A stretch of 42,460 nucleotides of DNA from assembly GCA_030066175.1 (NCBI GenBank), contig JASJCC010000004.1, positions 1 through 42,460 on the forward strand, in the 5' to 3' direction. Both the position numbers and the translations under genes were made by a program. The notes below the pieces were generated by a model, which did no database searches, had not been told where the DNA came from, and was given only the letters and a program-made list of their open reading frames with translations. Shown here piece by piece: positions 25,683 through 35,969 of this stretch. Each line of letters starts with the position of its first letter. Position 1 is the first letter of the stretch. This DNA is from Paracoccaceae bacterium. Lineage in GTDB: Bacteria; Pseudomonadota; Alphaproteobacteria; Rhodobacterales; Rhodobacteraceae.

Positions 25683-26545
25683 AGATTCAGCAGGTATTGA
25701 CCGTAGCTGTTCTTTGCAAAGCCTTCCGCCCGGGCGCGCAGATCCTCGGCACTGATCCAGCCTTTGGAATAGGCAATCTCTTCGGGGCTGCCCACTTGCA
25801 GGCCCTGGCGTTCCGACAAGGTCCGCACAAAATTACCGGCATCCAGCAAAGACCCATGCGTCCCGGTATCGAGCCAGGCATAACCCCGCCCCATCTGCTG
25901 CACATGCAACAGCCCGTCGGCCAGGTACATCTCTAGCAGCGACACGATCTCCAACTCCCCCCGCGCCGAAAGGGTGACTGCCCGGGCCCGTTCCGGCGCG
26001 CTGCCATCGAGGAAATAAAGCCCGGTCACCGCATATGGCGACGGCGCCACGGCGGGCTTTTCGACAATCGCCCGCACGGTGCCATCGGGGGCAAAATCCA
26101 CCACGCCATAGCGCTCCGGATCGGCCACGCGATAGCCAAAGACGCTGCCGCCCGTGGTCTGCGCATCCGCCTTTGCCAGCTCTTCCGGCAGGCCGTGGCC
26201 GAAAAAGATGTTGTCCCCCAGGATCATCGCGCTGGGGGCGCCATCCAGGAACTCCTCGGCCAGCAGATAGGCTTGCGCCAACCCGTCGGGGGAGGGCTGG
26301 GTGATATAGCTCAGCGACAGGCCCCATTGGCTGCCATCGCCCAGGGTGCGCTGGAACTGCTCTTTGTCCTGCGGGGTGGTGATCACGGCAATCTCGCGGA
26401 TATCCCCCAGCATCAGCACCGACAGCGGGTAGTAGACCATCGGCTTGTCATGCACCGGCAAGAGCTGCTTTGAGACGCCGATTGTGACGGGATAGAGCCG
26501 GGTGCCAGACCCGCCGGCGAGGATGATGCCCTTGCGCTGTGTCAT
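25673..26545 (-). CDS. rfbA: Glucose-1-phosphate thymidylyltransferase
   Basis: [60 protein letters not shown]. Confidence 0.97.
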   Translation of the reverse strand: MTQRKGIILAGGSGTRLYPVTIGVSKQLLPVHDKPMVYYPLSVLMLGDIREIAVITTPQDKEQFQRTLGDGSQWGLSLSYITQPSPDGLAQAYLLAEEFLDGAPSAMILGDNIFFGHGLPEELAKADAQTTGGSVFGYRVADPERYGVVDFAPDGTVRAIVEKPAVAPSPYAVTGLYFLDGSAPERARAVTLSARGELEIVSLLEMYLADGLLHVQQMGRGYAWLDTGTHGSLLDAGNFVRTLSERQGLQVGSPEEIAYSKGWISAEDLRARAEGFAKNSYGQYLLNLLK

Positions 26546-27384
26546 CTGATCAGTTCCTCAACAACGCCCTTCAGGGCCAAGCGCCAATCCGGGCGGGGGA
26601 TGCCGAAATCCGTCTCTGTTGCGCGGCAATCGAGCCTGGAATTCAGCGGCCGTTGCGCCGGTGTCGGATAGTCCGCCGTGGCGATCCCGGTCACCGTAAC
26701 AGCGCGGCCCGCGGAGGCAAATGTTTCGCGCGCGAAACATTCCCAGGTAGTAAAGGGTGTGCCCGCGAAATGGTAGATCCCGCCCCCCTGCCCGGCCTGC
26801 AAGGCGGATGTGATGATCAGGCAGGCGTTGGCGATGGCGGATGCCGGGGTTGGGCCACCGACCTGATCGTTAACCACTTTTAGCGCTTTTTGAGTCTCGG
26901 ACAGGCGCAGCATGGTTTTCACGAAATTTGTGCCATCGGCCGAAAACACCCACGAGGTGCGCAGGATCACCGCGTGGCCACCGGCCGCCAGCACGGCGCG
27001 TTCGCCGGCCAGTTTTGACCGTCCATACGCGTTGATCGGGGCCACTGGATCCGCCGGAGCCCAGGGTGCCTGCCCGCTGCCGTCAAAGACGTAATCGGTG
27101 GAGAGATGCACAAACGGGATGCCAAGCGCTGCGCAGGCCCGGGCCATGGCGCCGGGGGCGTCGCCGTTGATCACGGTGGCGAGCGGTTCTTCGTCCTCGG
27201 CCCGGTCCACGGCGGTATAGGCCGCCGCGTTGATCACCGCAGAGGGGCGGACGGCGTGAATGGCGGCGGCGCAGGCGTCGGGATTGGTCAGATCGGCCGC
27301 GTCGCGCCCCAGAGCCACCACCGGGGCCTGGCGTTGCAAGGCGCGGGCCACCTGCCCGGTCTGGCCAAAGACCAGCACGCTCAT
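26542..27384 (-). CDS. rfbD: dTDP-4-dehydrorhamnose reductase
   Basis: [17 protein letters not shown]...[53 protein letters not shown]. Confidence 0.96.
   Translation of the reverse strand: MSVLVFGQTGQVARALQRQAPVVALGRDAADLTNPDACAAAIHAVRPSAVINAAAYTAVDRAEDEEPLATVINGDAPGAMARACAALGIPFVHLSTDYVFDGSGQAPWAPADPVAPINAYGRSKLAGERAVLAAGGHAVILRTSWVFSADGTNFVKTMLRLSETQKALKVVNDQVGGPTPASAIANACLIITSALQAGQGGGIYHFAGTPFTTWECFARETFASAGRAVTVTGIATADYPTPAQRPLNSRLDCRATETDFGIPRPDWRLALKGVVEELIR
26720..26741. promoter_or_regulatory. 22-bp perfect palindrome, candidate parS/ParB site, within rfbD
   Basis: AATGTTTCGCGCGCGAAACATT, identical to its reverse complement; arms TGTTTC/GAAACA as in canonical parS TGTTTCACGTGAAACA. 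Confidence 0.6.
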
Positions 27385-28427
27385 CCGCCGCGTCCCAGCC
27401 GCTCACCCACCCCGGCCCGGCCCTGCAGGGCCTGCCACCAGGCGGTGTTCTCAAGATACCAGGCCACGGTGCGCTGCAGCCCTTCGTCGAGCGTCACCGA
27501 AGGGCGCCAGCCCAGCTCATCCCGGATGCGGCTGGCGTCGATGGCATAACGTGCGTCATGGCCGGGGCGATCTTCGACAAAACTGATCAGGCTGGCATAG
27601 GGTCTCTCCCAGGGTTTCTGCCTGTCGAGAATGGCGCAAATCCGGGTGACGAGGTCGATATTGCGCGCCTCATTCCCGCCGCCGATATTGTAGCTGCGCC
27701 CCACCTGGCCCTGCTGCACAACCGTCAGCAGCGCCTCGGCGTGATCCTCGACATAGAGCCAGTCACGTATGTTTTCACCGCTGCCGTAAACCGGGATCGG
27801 CTTGCCGGCGAGCGCGTTCAGGATCACCACCGGGATCAGCTTTTCAGGAAAGTGATAGGGGCCGTAATTGTTCGAACAATTGCTGAGCACCACCGGCAAG
27901 CCGTAAGTTTCATGCCAGGCGCGCACCAGGTGATCCGACCCCGCCTTGGAGGCCGAATAGGGTGAGCGCGGATCATACGCGGTGTCTTCGGTGAACTTGA
28001 CCGCGGGATCGGGCGGCAGCGAGCCATAGACCTCATCGGTCGAGATATGGTGAAAGCGGAACGCTTCGGGCTTGCCCTGCCGGGTCCAATAGGCGCGCGC
28101 GGCTTCGAGCATGTTGAAGGTGCCGGTGACATTGGTTTCGATAAACGTGCCCGGCCCGTCGATCGAGCGATCCACATGGCTTTCAGCGGCCAGATGCATC
28201 ACCGCGTCGGGCGCGTGGGTGGCAAAGATCCGGTCGAGCGCCGCACGGTCGCGGATATCGGCCTGTTCAAAGGTATACCGCGGGTCATTCGCCACCATGG
28301 CGACATTGTCGAGACAGGCGGCATAGGTCAGCGCATCGAGATTGACCACGCTATGCCCCTGGGCCACCGCGTGCCGCACCACCGCCGATCCGATAAAGCC
28401 TGCGCCGCCTGTGATCAGCAGTTTCAT
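27381..28427 (-). CDS. rfbB: dTDP-glucose 4,6-dehydratase
   Basis: [42 protein letters not shown]...[37 protein letters not shown]. Confidence 0.97.
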   Translation of the reverse strand: MKLLITGGAGFIGSAVVRHAVAQGHSVVNLDALTYAACLDNVAMVANDPRYTFEQADIRDRAALDRIFATHAPDAVMHLAAESHVDRSIDGPGTFIETNVTGTFNMLEAARAYWTRQGKPEAFRFHHISTDEVYGSLPPDPAVKFTEDTAYDPRSPYSASKAGSDHLVRAWHETYGLPVVLSNCSNNYGPYHFPEKLIPVVILNALAGKPIPVYGSGENIRDWLYVEDHAEALLTVVQQGQVGRSYNIGGGNEARNIDLVTRICAILDRQKPWERPYASLISFVEDRPGHDARYAIDASRIRDELGWRPSVTLDEGLQRTVAWYLENTAWWQALQGRAGVGERLGRGG

Positions 28428-28984
28428 GCCGCCCCCTCCCAGACAAAGGGGCTGTTGAAATCAGCAAAGCTGGGGGCGTTGGCATCCTTGTCGGAGAGCA
28501 CCGGGGCGCCCCCCAGATCCCAGTCGATGCCAGCGCTGTCCCAACGCACCGCGCCATCGCATTCCGGGGCGTAATAGTCACTACATTTGTAGATAATCTC
28601 ACTCATCGGCGCGCGGGTGACAAAGCCGTGCAGGAACCCCTCGGGGATCAGCAATTGCCGGCCATTGTCAAAGCTGAGCTCAACCCCGATCCAGTGCCCG
28701 TAAGTGGGCGAGCCGCGGCGGATATCGACAGCGACATCGAACAGCACGCCACGGCCGCAGCGCACCAGCTTGGCCTGAGCATGGGGTGGGGCCTGGAAAT
28801 GTAATCCGCGCAGGGTGCCGGCGGTCTCAGAGAGTGAATGATTGTCCTGTACAAAATCGTAGTCTAGCCCGGCCTCTGCCATGCGGCGCCGGTTCCAGCT
28901 TTCACAGAAAAACCCCCGTGCATCGCCAAAGCGATGCGGGGTCAGCAGCTTGACGCCCGGCAGGGCGGTGTCCTCGATCAGCAT
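28424..28984 (-). CDS. rfbC: dTDP-4-dehydrorhamnose 3,5-epimerase
   Basis: [35 protein letters not shown]...[46 protein letters not shown]; start at ATG 28984. Confidence 0.97.
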   Translation of the reverse strand: MLIEDTALPGVKLLTPHRFGDARGFFCESWNRRRMAEAGLDYDFVQDNHSLSETAGTLRGLHFQAPPHAQAKLVRCGRGVLFDVAVDIRRGSPTYGHWIGVELSFDNGRQLLIPEGFLHGFVTRAPMSEIIYKCSDYYAPECDGAVRWDSAGIDWDLGGAPVLSDKDANAPSFADFNSPFVWEGAA

Positions 28985-29104
28985 ATTCTGCCTCTGTCTG
29001 TCGGCCCGAGGGCCGTCGCGGTCTTTCTTGCCACATCCGTTTGCTGCCGTAACCCGGGAACTGGGCGACAGTTTGACAAGGGGGGGCTTTCGTGACCTTT
29101 GCGC

Positions 29105-30121
29105 ATGGGCGAGATCAGGCATGAGGGCCAGGGTGTGAGCGGGCAGAACGGAGCAGGGCGGCTGGTTGCGGTGGTGGTCACCTATAACCGTCTTCACCAG
29201 CTCAAACGCACGCTGGCGCAGCTGCTGGAGGCGGCGCCCGAGCATCTGCAGGCGGTGGTGGTGCTCGACAATGCCTCGGATGATGGGACCACGGCCTGGC
29301 TGGGTACGCAGAGCGACCCGCGGCTGCTGGTGGAGCGGTTGGCGGTCAATACCGGCGGGGCAGGGGGTTTTCACCGCGGGATGGAACTGGCGCAAGAGCG
29401 GTTTGATCCTGATTGGCTGCTGCTGATGGATGATGATGCGCGGCCTGAACCGGGCGCGCTGGCAGCGTTTCATGGCACGGATGCCGGGGAATGGGACGCG
29501 CTGGCGGCGGCGGTCTATTTCCCCGATGGCCGGATTTGCGAGATGAACCGGCCGTCGCGCAACCCGTTCTGGCACCGGCCGTCTTTCATGCGTACCGCCG
29601 TCATGGGGCGGGACGGGTTTCACCTGGGCCCTCACGCCTATGACCAGCCCGAGCGGCTGGAGATCGATGTGACCTCGTTTGTTGGGTTTTTCATCTCACG
29701 CGAGGGGGTGGCGCGGGCGGGTCTGCCGGATCCGGGGCTGTTTCTTTACGGTGATGACGGGCTTTACACGCTGCGGCTGACGGCGCGGGGTGGGCGGATC
29801 GGCTTTGCGCCGGATATCCGGTTTGAGCATGACTGTTCCACCTTCAGCGCGGCCCAGCGGGGGCAGTTCCGGCCGCTGTGGAAGGTGTATTATTATCACC
29901 GCAACCTGCTGATGCTCTACCGGTTGGCGGCGGGGGTGCTGTTCTGGCCGGCGCTGTTGGTGATCGTGCCGAAATGGCTGAGCAAGGTGAAGCATCATCC
30001 CGGCGAAAAGGCTCTGTTCCTGCGGCTTTTGGGCCGGGCGCTGCGCGACGGGCTGCGCCAGCGCACCGATGTGGCACATGACACGGTGATGGAGTGGAGC
30101 GACGATGGGCGGTACGGCTGA
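29105..30121 (+). CDS. Glycosyltransferase family 2 (rhamnosyl-/galactofuranosyltransferase-like)
   Basis: RLVAVVVTYNRLHQLKRTLAQLLEAAPEHLQAVVVLDNASDDGTTAWL...NTGGAGGFHRGMELAQERFDPDWLLLMDDDARPEPGAL. Confidence 0.9.
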   Translation: MGEIRHEGQGVSGQNGAGRLVAVVVTYNRLHQLKRTLAQLLEAAPEHLQAVVVLDNASDDGTTAWLGTQSDPRLLVERLAVNTGGAGGFHRGMELAQERFDPDWLLLMDDDARPEPGALAAFHGTDAGEWDALAAAVYFPDGRICEMNRPSRNPFWHRPSFMRTAVMGRDGFHLGPHAYDQPERLEIDVTSFVGFFISREGVARAGLPDPGLFLYGDDGLYTLRLTARGGRIGFAPDIRFEHDCSTFSAAQRGQFRPLWKVYYYHRNLLMLYRLAAGVLFWPALLVIVPKWLSKVKHHPGEKALFLRLLGRALRDGLRQRTDVAHDTVMEWSDDGRYG

Positions 30122-30136
30122 CCCGGGTGGGGGCGG

Positions 30137-30985
30137 TCAGTTTGTCAGGATCTCGCGGTGATAGCGGCCCATCAGCACGATCCCCATGAACAACGACACC
30201 AGGCTGAAGCCGATGACAAAAGCGACCGACACATAGGTCGCCTCGTAGGTCGGGTAAAACCCGGTGCGCATCAGCCCAGTCACGTGGACCAGCGGGTTGT
30301 ACCACAGGATGTCGCGGGCGAGGGCGGGCATGTCGTCGTAAAGCAGGATGATGCCCGAGGCCAGGAACAGCGGCCGTGAAAAGATCGACCAGACCTGATC
30401 CCAGACCGGGATCAACCCGATCAGCGCGCAATTGAGCGTGCCGACCCCCAGGCCCAACAGCATCGCCAGCAGCATGGTTTCCAGGATCGGGCGGATGTTG
30501 AGCAGGATTGGGCTGTCGGAGACCTGCACGAACACCATCAGGACCAGATAGCCCACCATGATGCCGGTCAGGCTGTTGAGGATGAAGCGCGCCAGGATCG
30601 CGTCGACCCAGGTGATGATCGGATAGGACAGCAGCGCCCGGGAAAAAATCATCGTGCGCGCAATCGTGTTCGACAGGGCCTGATAGAGGTTAAACGGGAT
30701 GAACCCGGTGGCGAAGAACAGGATAAAGCTTGTCCCCAGCGGCGGGTTTCTGACCAGCAGTGAAAAGCCGATGGCCATGATCAGGATCATGCCAACAGGC
30801 TCTAACACGGCCCAAACATAGCCCCCGGGCGAGCGGCCATAGCGCGATGACATCTCGCGCAGGATCAGCGCCAGGACGGTGCGGCCCATGCGAAAGCGCT
30901 GCGATACACCGGCGCCGGGGGCGAGCGGAGGGGGGATTTCGGCCGAAGACACGATGGTGCTTTCCCGTGGCAATTCTTGGCGCAA
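30137..30985 (-). CDS. kpsM: ABC polysaccharide exporter permease, KpsM-like
   Basis: RTVLALILREMSSRYGRSPGGYVWAVLEPVGMILIMAIGFSLLVRNPPLGTSFILFFATGFIPFNLYQALSNTIARTM; 5' boundary uncertain (TTG 30985, GTG 30952 or ATG 30889). Confidence 0.88.
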   Translation of the reverse strand: MRQELPRESTIVSSAEIPPPLAPGAGVSQRFRMGRTVLALILREMSSRYGRSPGGYVWAVLEPVGMILIMAIGFSLLVRNPPLGTSFILFFATGFIPFNLYQALSNTIARTMIFSRALLSYPIITWVDAILARFILNSLTGIMVGYLVLMVFVQVSDSPILLNIRPILETMLLAMLLGLGVGTLNCALIGLIPVWDQVWSIFSRPLFLASGIILLYDDMPALARDILWYNPLVHVTGLMRTGFYPTYEATYVSVAFVIGFSLVSLFMGIVLMGRYHREILTN

Positions 30986-31024
30986 CTATGTAGAAGACAG
31001 GCAGGCAATGCAAATGGAGGCCTT

Positions 31025-32275
31025 GTGAACAAGGCTTTGAATCAAAACGCCAATGAGGGGGCGCCTGGGCCCAGGCAGGGGCGGCCGGGCGGACCGAAGG
31101 GCAAAGGCCCGGGCGCCGCGGGGCTGCGCGCCCCGGCCAGAGTGCCGCCGATGGCGGAACCGGCCCGGATGCGGCGGCGCCATTGGGGGGTGCTTTTCAG
31201 CTTTGTGCTGCTGGTGATCGCCCCGCTGGCGCTCTTTGCCGCCTATCTGTGGATCGTGGCGGATGACCGCTATAGCTCGACCGTGGGCTTTACCGTGCGC
31301 CAGGAAGAAGGCAGCAGCGCCACCGATCTTCTGGGCGGGCTGGCGGGCCTGTCGGGCAGTTCATCCTCGCCCGATGGCGATGTGCTTTACGAATTTATCC
31401 GCAGCCAGCAGATCGTGCGCCAGATTGACGATCAGCTCGATCTCAGAGCCTATTTCGGCGAATACTGGCAGTCTGACCCGCTCTTTGCGCTGTGGCCCGA
31501 TGCATCGATCGAGTCCTTGCACTGGTATTGGGAACGCATGGTGCGGGTGTCTTATGACCAGGCCACCGGGTTGACCGAATTGCGGGTTCTGGCCTTTGAC
31601 CCGGTGACCGCGCAGACCATTGCCACCGCGATTGTCGCCGAAAGCCAATCCATGGTGAACGCGCTCAACGAGGCCGCGCGCAGCGATGCAATCAGCTATG
31701 CTGACATAGAGCTGGCGCAGGCCGAAGAACGGCTGAAACAGACCCGCGCCGCCCTGACCGAGTTCCGCACCCGCACGCAGATCGTGGACCTTGAGGCCGA
31801 TATCCAGGGCCGGATGGGGGTGATGAACAATCTTCAGCAGCAGCTGGCCGCTGAGCTGGTGGCCTTTGACGAGCTGTCTTCGACCACCAATGCCGATGAC
31901 CCGCGGGTCACCCAGGCGGTGCGGCGGATCCAGGTGATCCGGGATCGCATTGCGCAGGAGCGGCTGAATTTCGCCACCACCGAAGTGCTGAGCACCGGCG
32001 AGGATTACCCCACGCTGATTGCCGAGTTTGAAGGGCTGTCGGTGGAACGCGAATTTGCCGAAGAAACCTATCGCGCGGCCTTGGCGGCGCGCGATTCCGC
32101 CCAGGCCAATGCCAACCGCCAGTCCCGGTACCTGGCGACCTATGTGGCGCCGACCTTTGCGGAATCGTCGCAATATCCGGAACGCTTCATCCTGTTTGGT
32201 CTGGCGTCGCTCTTTGTGGTGCTGGGCTGGGGGATTGCGGTGCTGATCTATTATTCGATCCGCGACAAGGCCTGA
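31025..32275 (+). CDS. kpsE: Capsule polysaccharide export inner-membrane protein, KpsE-like
   Basis: GTG start at 31025 preceded by GGAGG; N- and C-terminal TM segments, central coiled coil, DDRYSSTVGFTVRQEEG and YPERFILFGLASLFVVLGWGIAVLIYYSIRD. Confidence 0.88.
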   Translation: MNKALNQNANEGAPGPRQGRPGGPKGKGPGAAGLRAPARVPPMAEPARMRRRHWGVLFSFVLLVIAPLALFAAYLWIVADDRYSSTVGFTVRQEEGSSATDLLGGLAGLSGSSSSPDGDVLYEFIRSQQIVRQIDDQLDLRAYFGEYWQSDPLFALWPDASIESLHWYWERMVRVSYDQATGLTELRVLAFDPVTAQTIATAIVAESQSMVNALNEAARSDAISYADIELAQAEERLKQTRAALTEFRTRTQIVDLEADIQGRMGVMNNLQQQLAAELVAFDELSSTTNADDPRVTQAVRRIQVIRDRIAQERLNFATTEVLSTGEDYPTLIAEFEGLSVEREFAEETYRAALAARDSAQANANRQSRYLATYVAPTFAESSQYPERFILFGLASLFVVLGWGIAVLIYYSIRDKA

Positions 32276-32287
32276 GCGGAGAACGGC

Positions 32288-32941
32288 ATGATCCGGTTCG
32301 AGCACCTGTCCAAAAGCTTTTGGGTTGGCAATGAGCGCAAGACCGTCATCGACAATCTCAACCTGACCCTGCCCACCGGCAAGTCGCTGGGGCTGCTGGG
32401 GCGCAACGGGGCGGGCAAGTCGACGCTGATGCAGATCATCTCGGGCACCATGGCGCCCGATACCGGGCGGGTGGTGTCGGACGGCACGATCTCATGGCCG
32501 GTGGCATTTGGCGGCTCGTTACATCCGCAGATGAGCGGGGCGCAAAACGTGCGCTTTGTGGCGCGCATCTATGGCGTTGATACCGAAAGCCTGCTCGACT
32601 TTGTCGAGGAGTTTGCCGAGCTTGGCAAACATTTCAACATGCCGGTGCGCACCTATTCCGCCGGGATGAAGACACGGCTGACCTTTGGCACCTCGATGGG
32701 CATCCGGTTTGACACCTATCTGGTGGATGAGACCACATCGGTGGGCGACGCGCGGTTTCGCCGCAAAAGCCGCGAGGTGTTTCGCGACCGGGTGAAGAAT
32801 GCCAGCGCCATCATGGTCACCCATCAAATGGGGGAGCTGCGCGAATTCTGCGATGCCGGTGTCGTTCTGGATCGTGGCAAGCTGCACTATTTCGACGATC
32901 TCGACGAGGCCATTGCGCTGCACGAAGCGTTGATGGCCTGA
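32288..32941 (+). CDS. kpsT: ABC polysaccharide exporter ATPase, KpsT-like
   Basis: MIRFEHLSKSFWVGNERKTVIDNLNLTLPTGKSLGLLGRNGAGKSTLMQIISGTMAPDTG; YSAGMKTRLTFGTSMGIRFDTYLVDETTSVGD. Confidence 0.95.
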   Translation: MIRFEHLSKSFWVGNERKTVIDNLNLTLPTGKSLGLLGRNGAGKSTLMQIISGTMAPDTGRVVSDGTISWPVAFGGSLHPQMSGAQNVRFVARIYGVDTESLLDFVEEFAELGKHFNMPVRTYSAGMKTRLTFGTSMGIRFDTYLVDETTSVGDARFRRKSREVFRDRVKNASAIMVTHQMGELREFCDAGVVLDRGKLHYFDDLDEAIALHEALMA

Positions 32942-32948
32942 GCCTATC

Positions 32949-32980
32949 CCCCCGGGCCGGAACCCCGGGGGTTTCGTTTC
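32949..32980 (+). terminator. Rho-independent-like terminator after kpsT
   Basis: CCCCCGGG (32949-32956) / CCCGGGGG (32964-32971) followed by tttcgtttc. Confidence 0.6.
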
Positions 32981-33086
32981 AAACTGTGCGCAATCTCCGC
33001 AATCTTGGCACAATATCCCGCCTTAAAACGCCGTCTCACTCTCTCACGGTCCCTCCGGCTGCTGAAATCGGTTGGGGTACCGGGAA

Positions 33087-35969
33087 ATGTCGGAATTGGT
33101 GTGGCGTGCACAGGTGGGGGAAAACTGGGGTCGTCTGGCCACGGATATCCGCTCGATGCAGGTGGTGGAGAGTGCCTTGGGGCCGGTGGTGCTGGCCGCC
33201 ACCGGGCAGGGCGGCGGTATGGTCAGCTTTCGGGTCAACGATGCCGGCAGCAGTGTCACCCGCATCGACAGTGTCTATTACACCAGCCCGCTGTCGCCCT
33301 ATGTGACCGGTGACGCCGCGCTGATCGCGCAGGGCGGTACGCAATACGCGCTGCTGGCGGGCACGACGTCCGGCGATACCACCGGCTACCGGCTGCGCGA
33401 CGATGGCCGCTTTGCCACCCAGACCACGCTGGATCTGCCCAGCTATGACGGCCCCACCGGCCCGGTCGTGGCCACCAGTGCGGCGGGCTATGTCTATTCG
33501 GTGACCGGGCCCGGCCGGGTGCAGGGGTTTGAGCAGAACGCCAATGGCACGTACCGTGTGATAGAGACGGTTACCGACGGCATAGAGACCTTTGCCGCGG
33601 CCCCGGTGGCGATGCAGACCGTCACGGTCGGCGGCGCGGAATTCCTGATGGTGCTGGATGGTGGCGAGATTGGGCTGACGGCGTTTCGCATCGATCCGGC
33701 CACCGGTGATCTGACGGCGGAATCGGCGGTCGGGGTGCAGACCGGTCTGGGGCTGCTGCAAAACCCCACCGGGCTTGAGATCCTCAGCGCCAATGGCAGC
33801 ACCTTTGTGGTGGTCGCCAGCGCGTCTGATCAAAGCGGCGGCGGCGCGCTGAGCGTTTTTGAGCTGACCCAGAGCGGCGCCCTGCAAGTCACCGATCACG
33901 TGCTGGACAGTCGCGACACGCGCTTTGGCGCGGTCGAAAGCCTGGAGACCGTCGAGGTTGATGGCTGGACCTATGTGCTGGCCGGCGGGGGCGATGCCGG
34001 GATCAGCCTGTTCCTGCTGATGCCAAACGGGCGGCTGCATCACCTGGATACCTTTGTCGACACGGTCGAGGCGGGGCTGGAACGGATCTCGGCCCTGTCG
34101 GTGGTGCAGGACGGCGATACGCTGCATGTCTTTGCCGCCTCACAATCGAGCGAGGGCGTGGCGCATCTGACCATCGATCTCAGTGATCAGGGCCAGGTGA
34201 TCGAGCGAAGCTCAGGGCTGATTCAGGGCGAAACAGAGTCTGATTTGCTGGTTGGCGGCGCAGGCGACAACGATCTGCGCGGTGAGGCGGGCGATGATAT
34301 TCTGGTCGATGGCCGCGGCACCGACCGGATGACCGGGGGCCTCGGCGCCGATACCTTTGTGCTTGAGGCCGATGGCGCGCGGGACGTGATCACCGATTTC
34401 CGGCCGGGGCAGGATAGGCTCGATCTTTCATCGGTGCCGATGCTTTATGATGCCAGCCGCCTGCAGGTTATCGAACAGCCCTGGGGCGCGGTGCTGATTT
34501 TCCCCGGTGGAGAGCAGACCGAGATCCGCAGCGCCTTGGGGCAGCGCCTGTCCGAGCAGCAGGTCCTGTCGGCGATCGACTGGAGCACGGACCGGCCGCC
34601 GCTGGTGATCTTCAACGAGATCTCGGGCAGCACGCAGCGCGATGACCTGTCAGGCAGCGCCGGGATCGACATCATCCGCGGGATGGATGGCAATGACGTG
34701 CTGCGCGGGTTCGATGGCGATGACCGGCTGAATGGCGGCGCGGGTGGCGACACGATCTTTGGCGGCGCCGGCAGTGACGAGATCAACGGCGAACGGGGCC
34801 CGGACAGCATCGTGGCGGGCACCGGTGATGACGTGATTGTGGATCGCCCGCAAGGGGGCGCCTTGGGCCAGGACACGATCTGGGCCGGAGCCGGCAACGA
34901 TTCCGTGTCCTCTGGCGGCGGTGCCGATCTGGTTTATGGCGAAGACGGCCATGACTGGGTTTTTGCCGGCTGGGGCAATGACACGCTGACCGGGGCGGCC
35001 GGTAACGATACGCTGATGGGGGCGGGCGGGTTTGACCGGATCTTGGGGCAGAACGGCAATGACCTGCTCGAAGGCGGTATGGGCAATGACCAGCTGTTTG
35101 GCGGCCCGGGCAATGATACGCTGCAAGGCGGGTCAAACGCGGACCGGCTGTTTGGCAATCAGGGCAATGACACGCTTGAGGGAATGCACGGGATTGACCG
35201 GCTGGATGGCGGCTTGGGCAATGACTGGATGCATGGCGGAACAGAGGCAGACACGCTGCTGGGCGGCCCCGGCAATGACACGCTGTTGGGCGCGCTTGGC
35301 GATGACTCGCTCGAGGGGCAAAACGGCCGCGATTTGATCGAGGGCGGCGACGGCAATGACTGGATCCATGGCGGCGCCATGGGGGACACGGTCCTGGGCG
35401 GTGATGGCAATGACACGATCAATGGTGGCGCCGGTCCGGATCGGATCGAGATGGGCGCCGGCAACGACCTGTTCCAGGGGTATTATCAGAATGATGCGCT
35501 CGGGCGCGACACGATCTTTGGCGGCGATGGCAACGATACGGTCCAGGCCTCGGCCGGGGACGATGTGGCCCACGGGGATGTCGGCAATGACAGCCTCTTT
35601 GGCGGCTTGGGCAACGATTCCCTGATCGGCGGCAATGGCCGCGATACGCTGGAGGGCTGGGGCGGCCGCGACACGCTGGAGGGCGGCGCGCATCAGGACC
35701 GTCTGGAGGGCGGCAATGGCAATGATCTGCTGACCGGTGGCAGCGGTGCCGACACGTTTGTGTTCAACAGCGCGTCCGGGCGCGATGTCATCACCGATTT
35801 CACCCCCGGCGTGGATCAGCTGGAGCTGGACGTGGCAGAGCGCACCTTCCAGGACCTCACCGTCTACAACGCGCCGCGCGGCGTGCGGCTGGAATGGGAA
35901 GGCGGGTCGCTGCTGCTGGAGGGGTTGAGCGCGTCTGATATCGGCGCGTCGGATGTAACCTTCGTCTGA
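33087..35969 (+). CDS. RTX calcium-binding protein 1 with N-terminal beta-propeller-like domain
   Basis: MSELVWRAQVGENWGRL...; repeated beta-strand blades in the first ~370 aa, then many GGxGxDxLxGxxGND nonapeptides; C-term RDVITDFTPGVDQLELD...SLLLEGLSASDIGASDVTFV. Confidence 0.93.
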   Translation: MSELVWRAQVGENWGRLATDIRSMQVVESALGPVVLAATGQGGGMVSFRVNDAGSSVTRIDSVYYTSPLSPYVTGDAALIAQGGTQYALLAGTTSGDTTGYRLRDDGRFATQTTLDLPSYDGPTGPVVATSAAGYVYSVTGPGRVQGFEQNANGTYRVIETVTDGIETFAAAPVAMQTVTVGGAEFLMVLDGGEIGLTAFRIDPATGDLTAESAVGVQTGLGLLQNPTGLEILSANGSTFVVVASASDQSGGGALSVFELTQSGALQVTDHVLDSRDTRFGAVESLETVEVDGWTYVLAGGGDAGISLFLLMPNGRLHHLDTFVDTVEAGLERISALSVVQDGDTLHVFAASQSSEGVAHLTIDLSDQGQVIERSSGLIQGETESDLLVGGAGDNDLRGEAGDDILVDGRGTDRMTGGLGADTFVLEADGARDVITDFRPGQDRLDLSSVPMLYDASRLQVIEQPWGAVLIFPGGEQTEIRSALGQRLSEQQVLSAIDWSTDRPPLVIFNEISGSTQRDDLSGSAGIDIIRGMDGNDVLRGFDGDDRLNGGAGGDTIFGGAGSDEINGERGPDSIVAGTGDDVIVDRPQGGALGQDTIWAGAGNDSVSSGGGADLVYGEDGHDWVFAGWGNDTLTGAAGNDTLMGAGGFDRILGQNGNDLLEGGMGNDQLFGGPGNDTLQGGSNADRLFGNQGNDTLEGMHGIDRLDGGLGNDWMHGGTEADTLLGGPGNDTLLGALGDDSLEGQNGRDLIEGGDGNDWIHGGAMGDTVLGGDGNDTINGGAGPDRIEMGAGNDLFQGYYQNDALGRDTIFGGDGNDTVQASAGDDVAHGDVGNDSLFGGLGNDSLIGGNGRDTLEGWGGRDTLEGGAHQDRLEGGNGNDLLTGGSGADTFVFNSASGRDVITDFTPGVDQLELDVAERTFQDLTVYNAPRGVRLEWEGGSLLLEGLSASDIGASDVTFV

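Noticed and set aside
34650-35693. - strand repetitive ORFs opposite RTX 1
   Set aside because: Antisense of RTX 1 repeats, same reasoning.
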